A stretch of 34,845 nt of DNA from Phycisphaerales bacterium. GTDB taxonomy: Bacteria; Planctomycetota; Phycisphaerae; Phycisphaerales; UBA1924. Position 1 is the stretch's first letter; each line of letters starts with the position of its first letter. Positions 7,360-15,546 of the stretch are shown piece by piece. The DNA lies in assembly GCA_019750095.1 (NCBI GenBank), contig JAIEOW010000150.1, positions 1-34,845 of the forward strand. The letters run 5' to 3'. The position numbers were made by a program, and so were the translations under genes. A model generated the notes under the pieces. That model saw nothing but the letters and a program-made list of their open reading frames with translations. It was not told the DNA's origin and did not search any database.

Positions 7360-10332
7360 TTATGGGCACCCAGCGAACCAGGCGTTCAGGAAGTCGAAGA
7401 TGTCCTGAGTGCTCAGCCCACCGCCGTTGAAGTCGGCGGCGGGGTCATTGGCGAACCAGCCGTTGAGGAAGGCGAAGACGTCGTTGATCTCCACGCCGCC
7501 AGCGCCATCGAAGTTGGCGGGGCAGCAAGTGGTCGGGTTCCCGACCGGGCCGCAGGCCCCGCCGGTGGTCCAGGTTCCGGTGCAGGCCGCCTGAGTCACG
7601 ACCGAGCAGGATGTGCCGACACAGCAGGAGCCGTTGACGGGGGCCGGGGTGAAGGTCAGCGTAAGCTGGCCAGCGCCCGCCGCCGTGGCATTCCAGCCAC
7701 CGACGCGGATGGTGTAGAACGCGCCAGCGGTGACGGGGATCGTGACCTTGGACTGCAGGGTCGCGCCGCCCGGGCAGGTGTTGTCATCGTCATTGCAGGC
7801 GATGAGGCGTGTGGCGTAGTCGAGGCAGCCGAAGCCGGAGTAGACGGCGATCTTGGTGTCAAACGCCGAGCCGCAGGTGTCGATCACCAGCGTGCCGTTG
7901 GCCTGGGAGGGGTGGTTGTACCAGATGTCGCGGAAGATCTGGTCGCTGCCAGAGAAGAGGCAGGTGGGGTTGTGGGCGACGCCGTCGGTGGTGGCCGTGG
8001 TGTTGTTGAATGGGGTGGTGCCCAGGCCCAGACCGGCGCGGTTGGCACAGTCGTCGTTCAGCGGGGGGCAGGGGTTGGGATTGCAGGAGCCGCCGCTGGT
8101 CCAGACGCCGTTACAGGCGGTCTGAGCCACGATGGCGCAGTTGCCTGCGGAGCAGCAGGCACCGGTGACGACGGCGCAGGGGTCCGGCGAGCAGACGCCG
8201 CCAGCAGTCCAGGTGCCGGTGCAGGCGGCCTGTGCGACGACCGAGCAGGCCGCGCCCGAGACGCAGCAGGAGCCGGTGGGCGGGTTGCAGCCGGTGCCGG
8301 TGCCGCCGACCACTCGAACGGTGTAGTCACCGGTGGCGCCCTGGAAGCCGGCGACGCGGATGCGATAGGTGGTGCCGCGAGTCAGCGTGACCGTGACACG
8401 GGACTGCAGCGTGCCCGCTCCGCAGGCGGCGGTGCTGTCGTCGTTGCACCCGTTGGCGAGCTGCACGAGCGAGCCGCAGGCGCCGCTGTAGGCGGAGATC
8501 ACGGTGTCATAGGTGGAGCCGCAGGTATCGATGGAGACCGAGACGGTACCGCTGGTGCCGCTGGGGGCGTAGGTGAACCAGACGTCGGGAGACGTGCCGG
8601 CCTGGCCGCAGACGGCCGGGATTGCGTCGGAGAAGGTCGCCGAAGCGGTGGAGCCGGTGACGGCGATGCCGTCACAGAGCGGCCGGGCGGCGGCACAGAG
8701 GTTATTATCAATGCAGGCCGTCGGCGAGCACGCAGAGCCATCGCCGGAATACGACCCGCCGGTGCAGTTGGCCTGGGTCACGACCGAGCAGGCGGTGCCG
8801 ATGCAGCACGCGCCGGTCGGAGCGGGGCAGTTGTTCGGGGTGCAGGAGCCGCCCTGAGTCCAGGTGCCCACGCAGGAACCCTGCGTGACAAAGGAGCACG
8901 CGCCCGAGGTGGCGCAGCACACACCGAAGTTGCAGGGATCAGGATTGCAGCTTGCGCCCACGGTGCCGAAGGTGCCGGTGCACGCGGCCGGGGTGGTCAC
9001 GGTGCAGACGCTGCCGGTGCAGCAGTTGCCGGTGGCGACGCCGATGGTGGCCCCGCCGGGCGTGGGAACGTTGAGCGTGAAGGCGCTCGGGGTGCCCGGG
9101 CGGAACATGCCGATCTGCACGCCACCGGTCGCGGGAGCGACGGTGGTGGTGAAGCGGAAGTTGTACAGGGTGCCCCAGCGCAGCGCGTTGGCGGAGTGGT
9201 CGTTACCCGTGCCCGGGGTGAAGGTGGTGACGCGGTTGGCGTCGGTGCCGCTCACGACATACACGGGCGGGGTGCCGGCGTATGCCGGGCCAGCCCAGGA
9301 GATCTGGGTGGAGCTGACGGTGCTGGTCCAGGGCGCCTGGCCCTGGTTGGGCTCGCCGGAGTGGTAGGAGGGATCATGGAAGCCCACGCCCGTGACCGAT
9401 GTGCCGCTGGGGAAGGGCACCGCGAACGAGGCCGCGGAGCGGTGCGAGCTCAGATTCTGCAGGGCGTACTCGTAGGTGAAGTTGGAGCCGCTCTGCGTGA
9501 CCTTGGCGCCGAGGAGGAATCGCCCGTCGCCGGTGACATCGAGGGTCACGAGCGTGACTGCGGGATCAACGTCCTTCCAGGCCTGGATCGCCGGCTTCTC
9601 GCGCTGCGTCGTGCTGTTCAGGACGTAATCGAGCGTGAACTCAGACCCCGCGAGCGTGATCGTGACTTCGCGATAGGAGGCGTTGTTGTTGTCGTTGCCC
9701 GCGCCGGCATCATCGCCCGCGATGTAGTGGCCTTCGACAAAGTACCGCGCGCCGGAGAAGGTCGTGGGATCGAGGTCCGCGGCGCTCACCTGCATGCGGC
9801 GCTCGTGGGTCGTGAACGCGGTCTGCCCGCTTCCAGCAAACGGATAGGGGAACAGACCGGTGGAGGCGTTGACCTGCCACTTCGGACCAAGGCCCGACTG
9901 GCCGTTGTTCAGGCCGGAGGAATACGGATCAGAACACCCGATGCCCAGCGTGGTGCCGGCGGTCGCCGAGCACGGGAAGCCGAACTGAGTGACGCAGATG
10001 TTGCCCTGGAGCGCGGTGAAGCCGTGCTTGAGCCACGCCTGGCCAATGTGCTCGAAGCGCCCGTTGTGCAGGCGGAAGATGTTCTGTCCGATCACCGGGT
10101 GGCGGTTGTCGGTGCCACCGGTGAACCAGTTGAGCGGCACGTTGCCCTTGTTGCAGCTCGTTGTGCCGATGGCAAACGAGTCCAGCCCGCCGCTGGCGGG
10201 GTTGTTGGAGCGATCAGGAAGTTCGCCGACGATCACGTCGGCGCCGACGGATTGCTGCGCAAGCGCCGTGCCCGCACTACAGACCACCGCGGCGACGCAC
10301 ACGCCCCGCAGACCCAAGCTGGACCACTTCAT
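7360..10332 (-). CDS. Large exported Cys-repeat protein with C-terminal GC-type dockerin
   Basis: A 990-residue secreted protein. Residues 1-26 are a signal peptide ending TALAQ. Residues 30-430 form a domain shared with the next gene upstream (10641-13160), marked by LGTTSCN-like, HPVIGQN, KHGFTAL, GIGCSDPY, GLGP and ALRWGTLYNFRF. From about 436 there are six Cys-rich units of about 33 residues with pattern GxCC...C...C.GTW..GG.C.P.PC, separated by two beta-rich domains resembling pre-peptidase C-terminal domains (IDTCGS.YDT, .CNDD, Y.IRV.G). The end has two dockerin-like EF-hand motifs (FNGGGLSTQDIFDFLNAWF) and finishes Gly-Cys-Pro; its three relatives finish Gly-Cys. ATG 10332 has GAGAGG 10 nt upstream. 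Probably displayed at the surface; ligand unknown. Confidence 0.88.
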   Translation of the reverse strand: MKWSSLGLRGVCVAAVVCSAGTALAQQSVGADVIVGELPDRSNNPASGGLDSFAIGTTSCNKGNVPLNWFTGGTDNRHPVIGQNIFRLHNGRFEHIGQAWLKHGFTALQGNICVTQFGFPCSATAGTTLGIGCSDPYSSGLNNGQSGLGPKWQVNASTGLFPYPFAGSGQTAFTTHERRMQVSAADLDPTTFSGARYFVEGHYIAGDDAGAGNDNNNASYREVTITLAGSEFTLDYVLNSTTQREKPAIQAWKDVDPAVTLVTLDVTGDGRFLLGAKVTQSGSNFTYEYALQNLSSHRSAASFAVPFPSGTSVTGVGFHDPSYHSGEPNQGQAPWTSTVSSTQISWAGPAYAGTPPVYVVSGTDANRVTTFTPGTGNDHSANALRWGTLYNFRFTTTVAPATGGVQIGMFRPGTPSAFTLNVPTPGGATIGVATGNCCTGSVCTVTTPAACTGTFGTVGASCNPDPCNFGVCCATSGACSFVTQGSCVGTWTQGGSCTPNNCPAPTGACCIGTACSVVTQANCTGGSYSGDGSACSPTACIDNNLCAAARPLCDGIAVTGSTASATFSDAIPAVCGQAGTSPDVWFTYAPSGTSGTVSVSIDTCGSTYDTVISAYSGACGSLVQLANGCNDDSTAACGAGTLQSRVTVTLTRGTTYRIRVAGFQGATGDYTVRVVGGTGTGCNPPTGSCCVSGAACSVVAQAACTGTWTAGGVCSPDPCAVVTGACCSAGNCAIVAQTACNGVWTSGGSCNPNPCPPLNDDCANRAGLGLGTTPFNNTTATTDGVAHNPTCLFSGSDQIFRDIWYNHPSQANGTLVIDTCGSAFDTKIAVYSGFGCLDYATRLIACNDDDNTCPGGATLQSKVTIPVTAGAFYTIRVGGWNATAAGAGQLTLTFTPAPVNGSCCVGTSCSVVTQAACTGTWTTGGACGPVGNPTTCCPANFDGAGGVEINDVFAFLNGWFANDPAADFNGGGLSTQDIFDFLNAWFAGCP

Positions 10333-10351
10333 ACTGGGAAGTCCTCTCTGG

Positions 10352-10450
10352 GACCGGGAAATCCCGGTCAGCCACAAACACACGTTGCGCTGGACAGCGC
10401 ACCACACACAACACGCCGAGAACTCGGCCAAGCCGCCTGGAGTCAGGCGG
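10352..10450 (-). promoter_or_regulatory. Leader with four consecutive short hairpins
   Basis: The 308-bp gap between the two large genes holds four perfect stem-loops close to the 990-aa gene start: 10352-10369 (7 bp, loop AAAT on plus), 10386-10401 (6 bp, loop GGAC), 10415-10428 (5 bp, loop GAAC) and 10433-10450 (7 bp, loop GAGT). All have four-base loops. They fall within the predicted 5' leader on the minus strand and could form a structured RNA that affects stability or translation. No known riboswitch consensus is recognised. The remainder of the gap shows no gene. Confidence 0.5.
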
Positions 10451-10640
10451 ACAACGGACCGATTCGTCGGGAACATACCTCTCGGTTCCATCACGGCAAG
10501 CAGGAATCTGAAGATCGGATTCACGCGACTTGGGAATTTGGACAAGACTCTCAAAATCGCCACACTGGGGCGTTTCGAGACCGCCGAGTCGTTCAATCTT
10601 GTACCGGGAACTTCCCCAGTGCGGCCCCTACTGATAACCC

Positions 10641-13160
10641 TTAGCAGCCGATAAACCACGCGTTCAAGAAGTTGAAAAGGTCCGCGACGACCGGCGGGCG
10701 AGGCGCGGGGGGCGTGGAGTCGTTGGCGAATGCAGCAATCGGATCACTCTGGAACCACGCGTTCAGATACTCGAAGATGTCGAGCGCACTGAGCCCGCCG
10801 GAACGATTGAAATCCGCTCGGCAGCAGGGAAGAACATCGCTCGCCGGGTTGCAGACCGTGTTGAATCCGCGAAAGCTGGTGAAGCTTCCAACGCACGCGG
10901 CGTCGGTCGTGAGTGTGCAGATCGCGCCCTGGCAGCAGGCACCAGTTCCGGTGCCTTGCCCGCCTCGCACGCGGAGGGTGAAACGTCCTGTTCCACCCAA
11001 GTATCCGGCGACACGAATGAAGTAAGGCCTGCCGGCAACGGCATTGAACTCAAGCGCTGAGAGCGGGCCGCAGAAGGAGATCGAGGCATCATCGTTGCAC
11101 GCGATCTGCGCGCCGGTGCAGGAGCCGTCGCGAATGGAGATGACCGTGTCCATGTCGCTGCCGCCCGGGGGGACGAGGCAGGTGTCGACGGTGACAAGGT
11201 CATTGTTTGCTGGCACGTAGACATACCAGACATCGCGCTGACCGAAGGTGGAGGCCGGGCAGGTGTCGATCACCGAGTTGTCGGCGGAGACGTTGGTGCC
11301 GACCAAGGCCGGCGCGCCGGACTGGTTGTCGCCGATGGAAATGGCGTTCGCGCACGCGTCATTGGGCGGCGGGGGCGGCTGGGGGCAGGGATTGGGCGAG
11401 CACGTCGTGCCCGAGCCGAGGAAGGTGTTGCCATCGAAGCAGCTTGCGGCACCCTGCACGATCGAGCACGCTCCAAGTGGCGTGCAGCACGCGCCGTTGG
11501 GCGCGATGCAGAACGGAGCCGCGACGTTGACGACGAGTGTCCCGGATTGACCTGAAGGCGAACCGACGCGGAGGAGATACGTCTGTCCCGCGACAGCGGG
11601 CACGCTCACGCGCGATGCACCGGGGGAAGACGAGCACGCCGCGCCGTTGTCATCACAGGCGAGTGCGGCGTCACCGGTTGCGGGGCATGTGGAATAGACG
11701 GCGATGGCGGTGTCGATCGCCGAGCCGCAGGTGTCGAAGACGATCTGACCTGGGCAGGTTGGCGCGTACGGGATGTACGTGTAGCTGAACCAGGCGTCGG
11801 CAGAGATCGCGGGGCAACTGGGTGTGACCTGAGCGCTGCTGGTTGCGCCAAGGGTGCTGAAGCGATTCTCACCGAAATGCAGAGGCGCGGCACCGGCACA
11901 CTCATCGTTGCTCGGCGCGTGCGCGACGGCCTGCGCACCGCCTGGCGTCGGGATCGCCACGGTGAACTCGTTCATCGCGGCGGCGGGGCCCTGGCCGGGA
12001 GCAAACAGGCCGACGGACGCGCATCCATCGGCGGGCGCGACGCTCGCATCAAAGCGGAAGTTGTAGAGCGTGCCCCATCGCAATGCGCTGGAGTCTGGAT
12101 TCTCCGCAAAGGCCTGCGGCGTGCTGAAACCAACACCCGATGCCGTGGTCGTCACGGTCCACGGGGCGTTGGTGTACGGCTCGCCGGAGTGGTGCGGGAT
12201 GATCCGTGCCGCGGCATTGGTCACCGTCGCGCCCGCGGGAAGCGGAACGATGAAGCTGCCGCCGGCGCGAGCAGAGTTCAGGTTGTAGACGGCGTACTCA
12301 TATCGCCATGTGCCATCGCCGTTGGATGTCGCGTCGGCGGCGATCCAGAATCGGCCGTCGCTGGGCACGTCATAACCGACGACTGCGACGCTGGGCTGCT
12401 GGGCCTTCCACGCGAAGATCGCGGGCTGCGTGCGCCGGGTGAGGAATCCCGGGAAGATGCTGATGCTGCGGCTGAGATTATTTGCAAACTGGACGCGCGT
12501 GTAGGAAGCGTTGTTCCAGCCGTTGCGGGTCGCGCTCTCGTCGGGGCTGATATAGAGCCCCTCGCCGAAGAAGAGTGCGCCGGGATTCAAAGCCGGATCG
12601 ATGTCGCTCTCAGCGATCTGGATTCGGCGCGAGAGGTCGCTGGTGATGGCGGGCCAACTGAAGGGGTCATAGACGAACGCGCCGCTGACGGGGTTGATCT
12701 GCGAGCGCGGCCCGAGACCGGTCTGCTCGCCGTTGATCCCGAACTCATAAGGATCGCTGCACCCGACGCCCAGGACGCTGCCGCCTTGGCCGTTGCATGT
12801 GCCGCAGAGGTTCTGGTTGAGCGCGAGGAACCCGTGCTTGACCCAGGACATGCCGATCTGTTCAAAGCGGCCGGCGGAGTAGCGGAAGACGTTCTGGGCG
12901 ATGACGGGGTGATCGGGTGTGCCGGCCTGCCAGCGGACGTTGACGTTGCCGACGTTGCAGCTTGTGGTGCCGAGGTCATAGGCGAAGGTGGAGCCGACCT
13001 TGCCATAGCTGGTGGCGTCGGGGAGGTCGCCGACGATGATGTCGGGGCCGGGGGATTGGGCTCTCGCGAGGCCGGTGACTGCGAGTGCCGCGAGCACCAT
13101 GAACGCCACGTGGCGGCGTGTGGCCAAAGGTCGGCAAGGTGCTTGAGGGCGGGTACGCAT
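10641..13160 (-). CDS. Large exported protein, paralogue, with GC-type dockerin
   Basis: An 839-residue secreted protein. Residues 1-34 are a signal peptide with an Arg-Arg pair before the hydrophobic core and end GLARAQ. Residues 36-410 are homologous to the N-terminal domain of the 990-aa protein (LGTTSCN, HPVIAQN, KHGFLAL, GVGCSDPY, GLGP, ALRWGTLYNFRF). Then come two beta-sandwich modules with FDTCGSAIDT and YFIRVAG, and two Cys-rich units (GACCTPLGACSIV..., GACCQGAICTLT...). The C-terminus has two dockerin-like motifs (FNRSGGLSALDIFEYLNAWF, VVADLFNFLNAWF) and ends in Gly-Cys. ATG 13160 has no clear Shine-Dalgarno. Probably surface located; the shared domain has no function I can name. Confidence 0.87.
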   Translation of the reverse strand: MRTRPQAPCRPLATRRHVAFMVLAALAVTGLARAQSPGPDIIVGDLPDATSYGKVGSTFAYDLGTTSCNVGNVNVRWQAGTPDHPVIAQNVFRYSAGRFEQIGMSWVKHGFLALNQNLCGTCNGQGGSVLGVGCSDPYEFGINGEQTGLGPRSQINPVSGAFVYDPFSWPAITSDLSRRIQIAESDIDPALNPGALFFGEGLYISPDESATRNGWNNASYTRVQFANNLSRSISIFPGFLTRRTQPAIFAWKAQQPSVAVVGYDVPSDGRFWIAADATSNGDGTWRYEYAVYNLNSARAGGSFIVPLPAGATVTNAAARIIPHHSGEPYTNAPWTVTTTASGVGFSTPQAFAENPDSSALRWGTLYNFRFDASVAPADGCASVGLFAPGQGPAAAMNEFTVAIPTPGGAQAVAHAPSNDECAGAAPLHFGENRFSTLGATSSAQVTPSCPAISADAWFSYTYIPYAPTCPGQIVFDTCGSAIDTAIAVYSTCPATGDAALACDDNGAACSSSPGASRVSVPAVAGQTYLLRVGSPSGQSGTLVVNVAAPFCIAPNGACCTPLGACSIVQGAASCFDGNTFLGSGTTCSPNPCPQPPPPPNDACANAISIGDNQSGAPALVGTNVSADNSVIDTCPASTFGQRDVWYVYVPANNDLVTVDTCLVPPGGSDMDTVISIRDGSCTGAQIACNDDASISFCGPLSALEFNAVAGRPYFIRVAGYLGGTGRFTLRVRGGQGTGTGACCQGAICTLTTDAACVGSFTSFRGFNTVCNPASDVLPCCRADFNRSGGLSALDIFEYLNAWFQSDPIAAFANDSTPPAPRPPVVADLFNFLNAWFIGC

Positions 13161-13335
13161 CGGGTTGGGTTTGAGCCGGGCGGTTCGGATTGGGAGAGGT
13201 CTGAACGAGTAGAGAGGTTATACGACGCGTATGCGGGAACGCCATGAGGAAGTGTTGAAGAAGGGCTGAAATTCGTGGTGAGGTCCGATAACGCGGAACC
13301 CGGACGGAGACTGAAATGACCTCGGGCTCACGACC

Positions 13336-14550
13336 TCAGCATCCGGCAAAGTACGCATTCAGAAAGTCGAACAGGTCAGCGTTGTCAATCGCGCCATCTC
13401 GGTTGTAGTCGGCGCGTTGGTCTTGAGTGAAGTAGAAGTTCAGGAAATCGAATATGTCCTGGGAATCCAAGCCGCCGTTGAAGTTGGCATCGGCCCGACA
13501 GCAGCGTGTTACAGGCGAGCAGGTTCCGAGGTCCTCTACCCAAACATCAGCAAAGCCGCTTTGGCTTGGGCTCCAGTGCAACCCGAAGACGATCAGGTAG
13601 CTCTTTCCAACCTCGGAGCACCACTCCAAGAAGACTCCCTCTTCGGCCTCCGGTTCACCATAAACCTGAGCGACGGTGAGTAAATCGATCGCGTTCCCCG
13701 AGTCGCAGAACGCGACTGCCGTCGAGGAGAGTGTTCTCTCCGGCGTCGAACAGATAACGCGCAGCGTCGCGCCCGTTCCCGCGACCCGAAACCAGACGCC
13801 GCGGCGAAGTGTCGGCCCAAGTCCAAACCAGGAAAGTTGCGAGTCGTCGGCGGAGCAATCAATGGATACTCGTTGCGGGGCACCCTGAGGGTTGAGAACA
13901 GTTGGCGAAAGCCAAGAATCGTTGGGCGGACCAGACGGGCACTGAACCGAGCACGACGCGTCATCCTGTGCCCAGCGACCGCCAGCGAATGCGCATGCCG
14001 ACCCCTCGAGCAATACGCACGTACCCGTAGGAAGATGGCAAGGGGCGATCTGCCACGCGGGACATCCGTTGTTGATGGTCACGATGGCTTTCATGCCCGA
14101 ATCAAAGAACCTTCCGATCATGACGACATACGGCTCGCCGACGGTCAGATTGTTCAGGCACAACGATGTCTCCGTCTCATCATCACGCGCGCCATGCGAT
14201 GAACACCCCACGAGTGTGATGCCCGTTTCGGACTGAGAGAACACCGCGATGACGACATCGTCTTCGTCGCGAGAGCCGCGCGCGGACACAAAGACTGTTG
14301 GTGATTGGCTGAGAAAAGAAAACCACGTCGTACGACGCGGCGCATACCCATCCACACACTCAAGCTGGGGATCGCCCGGATTGGAAGTGGCGGTCCAGAG
14401 GTCGGCAAGAAACGCCTGGCCGGTAGTCACGATCACGGCCCCGCCGCGCTCATCCCCGCTGGCGCCTTGCTGCGACTGAGCCAGGGCTCGCATCGACATG
14501 CCTGTCAAGGCGATGAAAGTCAGCAACATGAAGGTACTTGCTTGACGCAT
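13336..14550 (-). CDS. Exported protein with C-terminal GC-type dockerin
   Basis: A 404-residue secreted protein. A signal peptide (about residues 1-24, ending MRALAQ) is followed by two beta-rich modules with repeated Cys residues. The end carries two EF-hand-like dockerin motifs (NFNGGLDSQDIFDFLNFYF and YNRDGAIDNADLFDFLNAYF) finishing Gly-Cys. Asp and Asn at the loop positions fit calcium binding. ATG 14550 has AGGAG 8 nt upstream, within a leader nearly identical to the one before the clan CD gene (TAGGAGCAA-ACGCA). Only 11 bp separate it from the lipoprotein-like gene upstream, so the two are probably one operon. Confidence 0.85.
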   Translation of the reverse strand: MRQASTFMLLTFIALTGMSMRALAQSQQGASGDERGGAVIVTTGQAFLADLWTATSNPGDPQLECVDGYAPRRTTWFSFLSQSPTVFVSARGSRDEDDVVIAVFSQSETGITLVGCSSHGARDDETETSLCLNNLTVGEPYVVMIGRFFDSGMKAIVTINNGCPAWQIAPCHLPTGTCVLLEGSACAFAGGRWAQDDASCSVQCPSGPPNDSWLSPTVLNPQGAPQRVSIDCSADDSQLSWFGLGPTLRRGVWFRVAGTGATLRVICSTPERTLSSTAVAFCDSGNAIDLLTVAQVYGEPEAEEGVFLEWCSEVGKSYLIVFGLHWSPSQSGFADVWVEDLGTCSPVTRCCRADANFNGGLDSQDIFDFLNFYFTQDQRADYNRDGAIDNADLFDFLNAYFAGC

Positions 14551-14561
14551 TGCGTTTGCTC

Positions 14562-15365
14562 CTATTCCAAGGGAGTGATCGGGGTCAGCAACAAGGAGTT
14601 CAGGCCGCCCTGTGCCTGGAACGCCGAACGACTTCCGGGGCAGTCACGGATGATGGCTTCAAACTGCCCGATGGCTCGTTGCCGCCAGTACGGTGCTTCT
14701 TTGCGATCCAGATCCATGCGGGTGAATGCGAGGCCGGCGGCCCAGAGCTTTGCCACGCAATCCCATTTGCTGGAGAGATCCGCGAACGACAGTTTGCAAA
14801 GCAACTGAACCGTCTGCGAATCGCGAGGTTCGTTGGGTGCAGGTCGAGAAAGCAGCCGATCGATCCGTCCGCATGCCTCAATACACCTTTGACCAAAGGT
14901 GTTGTTCGTGTTCGAACTCGCAAACCCAGATAGATTGAGCCCCGCGAGATACGCTCGCCAACTCGTCCCCGCAAAGAGCGACTCGGTGTCGGCCAACATC
15001 GCGTCTCTCATGTCCTGAGAACCACTGAGGGCCAAGATGCCCATCGCAAGTGTGGCCACTTCGCGATCGACTCCTGAAGCTTGATCTCGCAACCGTCGCA
15101 ACTGCTCAAAGCCCCGAGTCACGGCGTCGGTGTTGGTGTAGCCCATGGCGTCTCCGATGAAGTCCTCATCACCTTGAGGAGTTTTCAATTCCGCCGTGAT
15201 TGTTCGAATGAGCTTCAAAAGGTCGGGGCTCGCTTCATCTGCCTGTCGGGCTGCGTCAGGTGGGTGAACAACGCCGACAGGTGCGGCCTTGGGCTTGCAG
15301 CACGAGAGCGACACCGCCGCCACGGACACCGCGAGCACCATGCTGATTGCAAGAGTTCTCGACAT
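14562..15365 (-). CDS. Putative lipoprotein, unknown function
   Basis: A 267-residue protein with a hydrophobic signal (MSRTLAISMVLAVSVAAVSL) followed by SCCKPK. The Cys pair suggests a lipoprotein, though the lipobox VSLSC is not canonical. The remainder is mostly alpha-helical and Leu/Ala-rich, with Cys pairs in RCIEACGRIDRLL and WDCVAKLW. No family is recognised. ATG 15365 is preferred over an upstream in-frame start because AAGGG sits just upstream of it. It lies between the clan CD peptidase-like gene and a dockerin-tailed gene on the same strand. Base composition is less GC-rich than in the flanking genes. Confidence 0.72.
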   Translation of the reverse strand: MSRTLAISMVLAVSVAAVSLSCCKPKAAPVGVVHPPDAARQADEASPDLLKLIRTITAELKTPQGDEDFIGDAMGYTNTDAVTRGFEQLRRLRDQASGVDREVATLAMGILALSGSQDMRDAMLADTESLFAGTSWRAYLAGLNLSGFASSNTNNTFGQRCIEACGRIDRLLSRPAPNEPRDSQTVQLLCKLSFADLSSKWDCVAKLWAAGLAFTRMDLDRKEAPYWRQRAIGQFEAIIRDCPGSRSAFQAQGGLNSLLLTPITPLE

Positions 15366-15546
15366 TTGGTTGCCCTTAGGGAAGAGCATTCGGGGCCGGG
15401 ATCACGCCGCCAGGAAAACTGAAGGGAAGAATAGGTACTGATATTCGAAATGGCATTGCGGGATTGGTTGTCTGATCCCAAAAGTGATAATTCGCACTGC
15501 CGCCCCCTTGCGCAACTTCGATTGCTGAGGCGTTCCAGCCGCGGCA

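Noticed and set aside
7042-10644. A 1200-codon open frame on the plus strand
   Set aside because: It is exactly antisense to the 990-aa exported protein, has Gly/Ala/Arg/Asp-rich low-complexity composition and no domain; long antisense frames are expected at this GC content.
11877-13247. A 456-codon plus-strand frame
   Set aside because: Antisense to the 839-aa dockerin protein; no start signal or domain.
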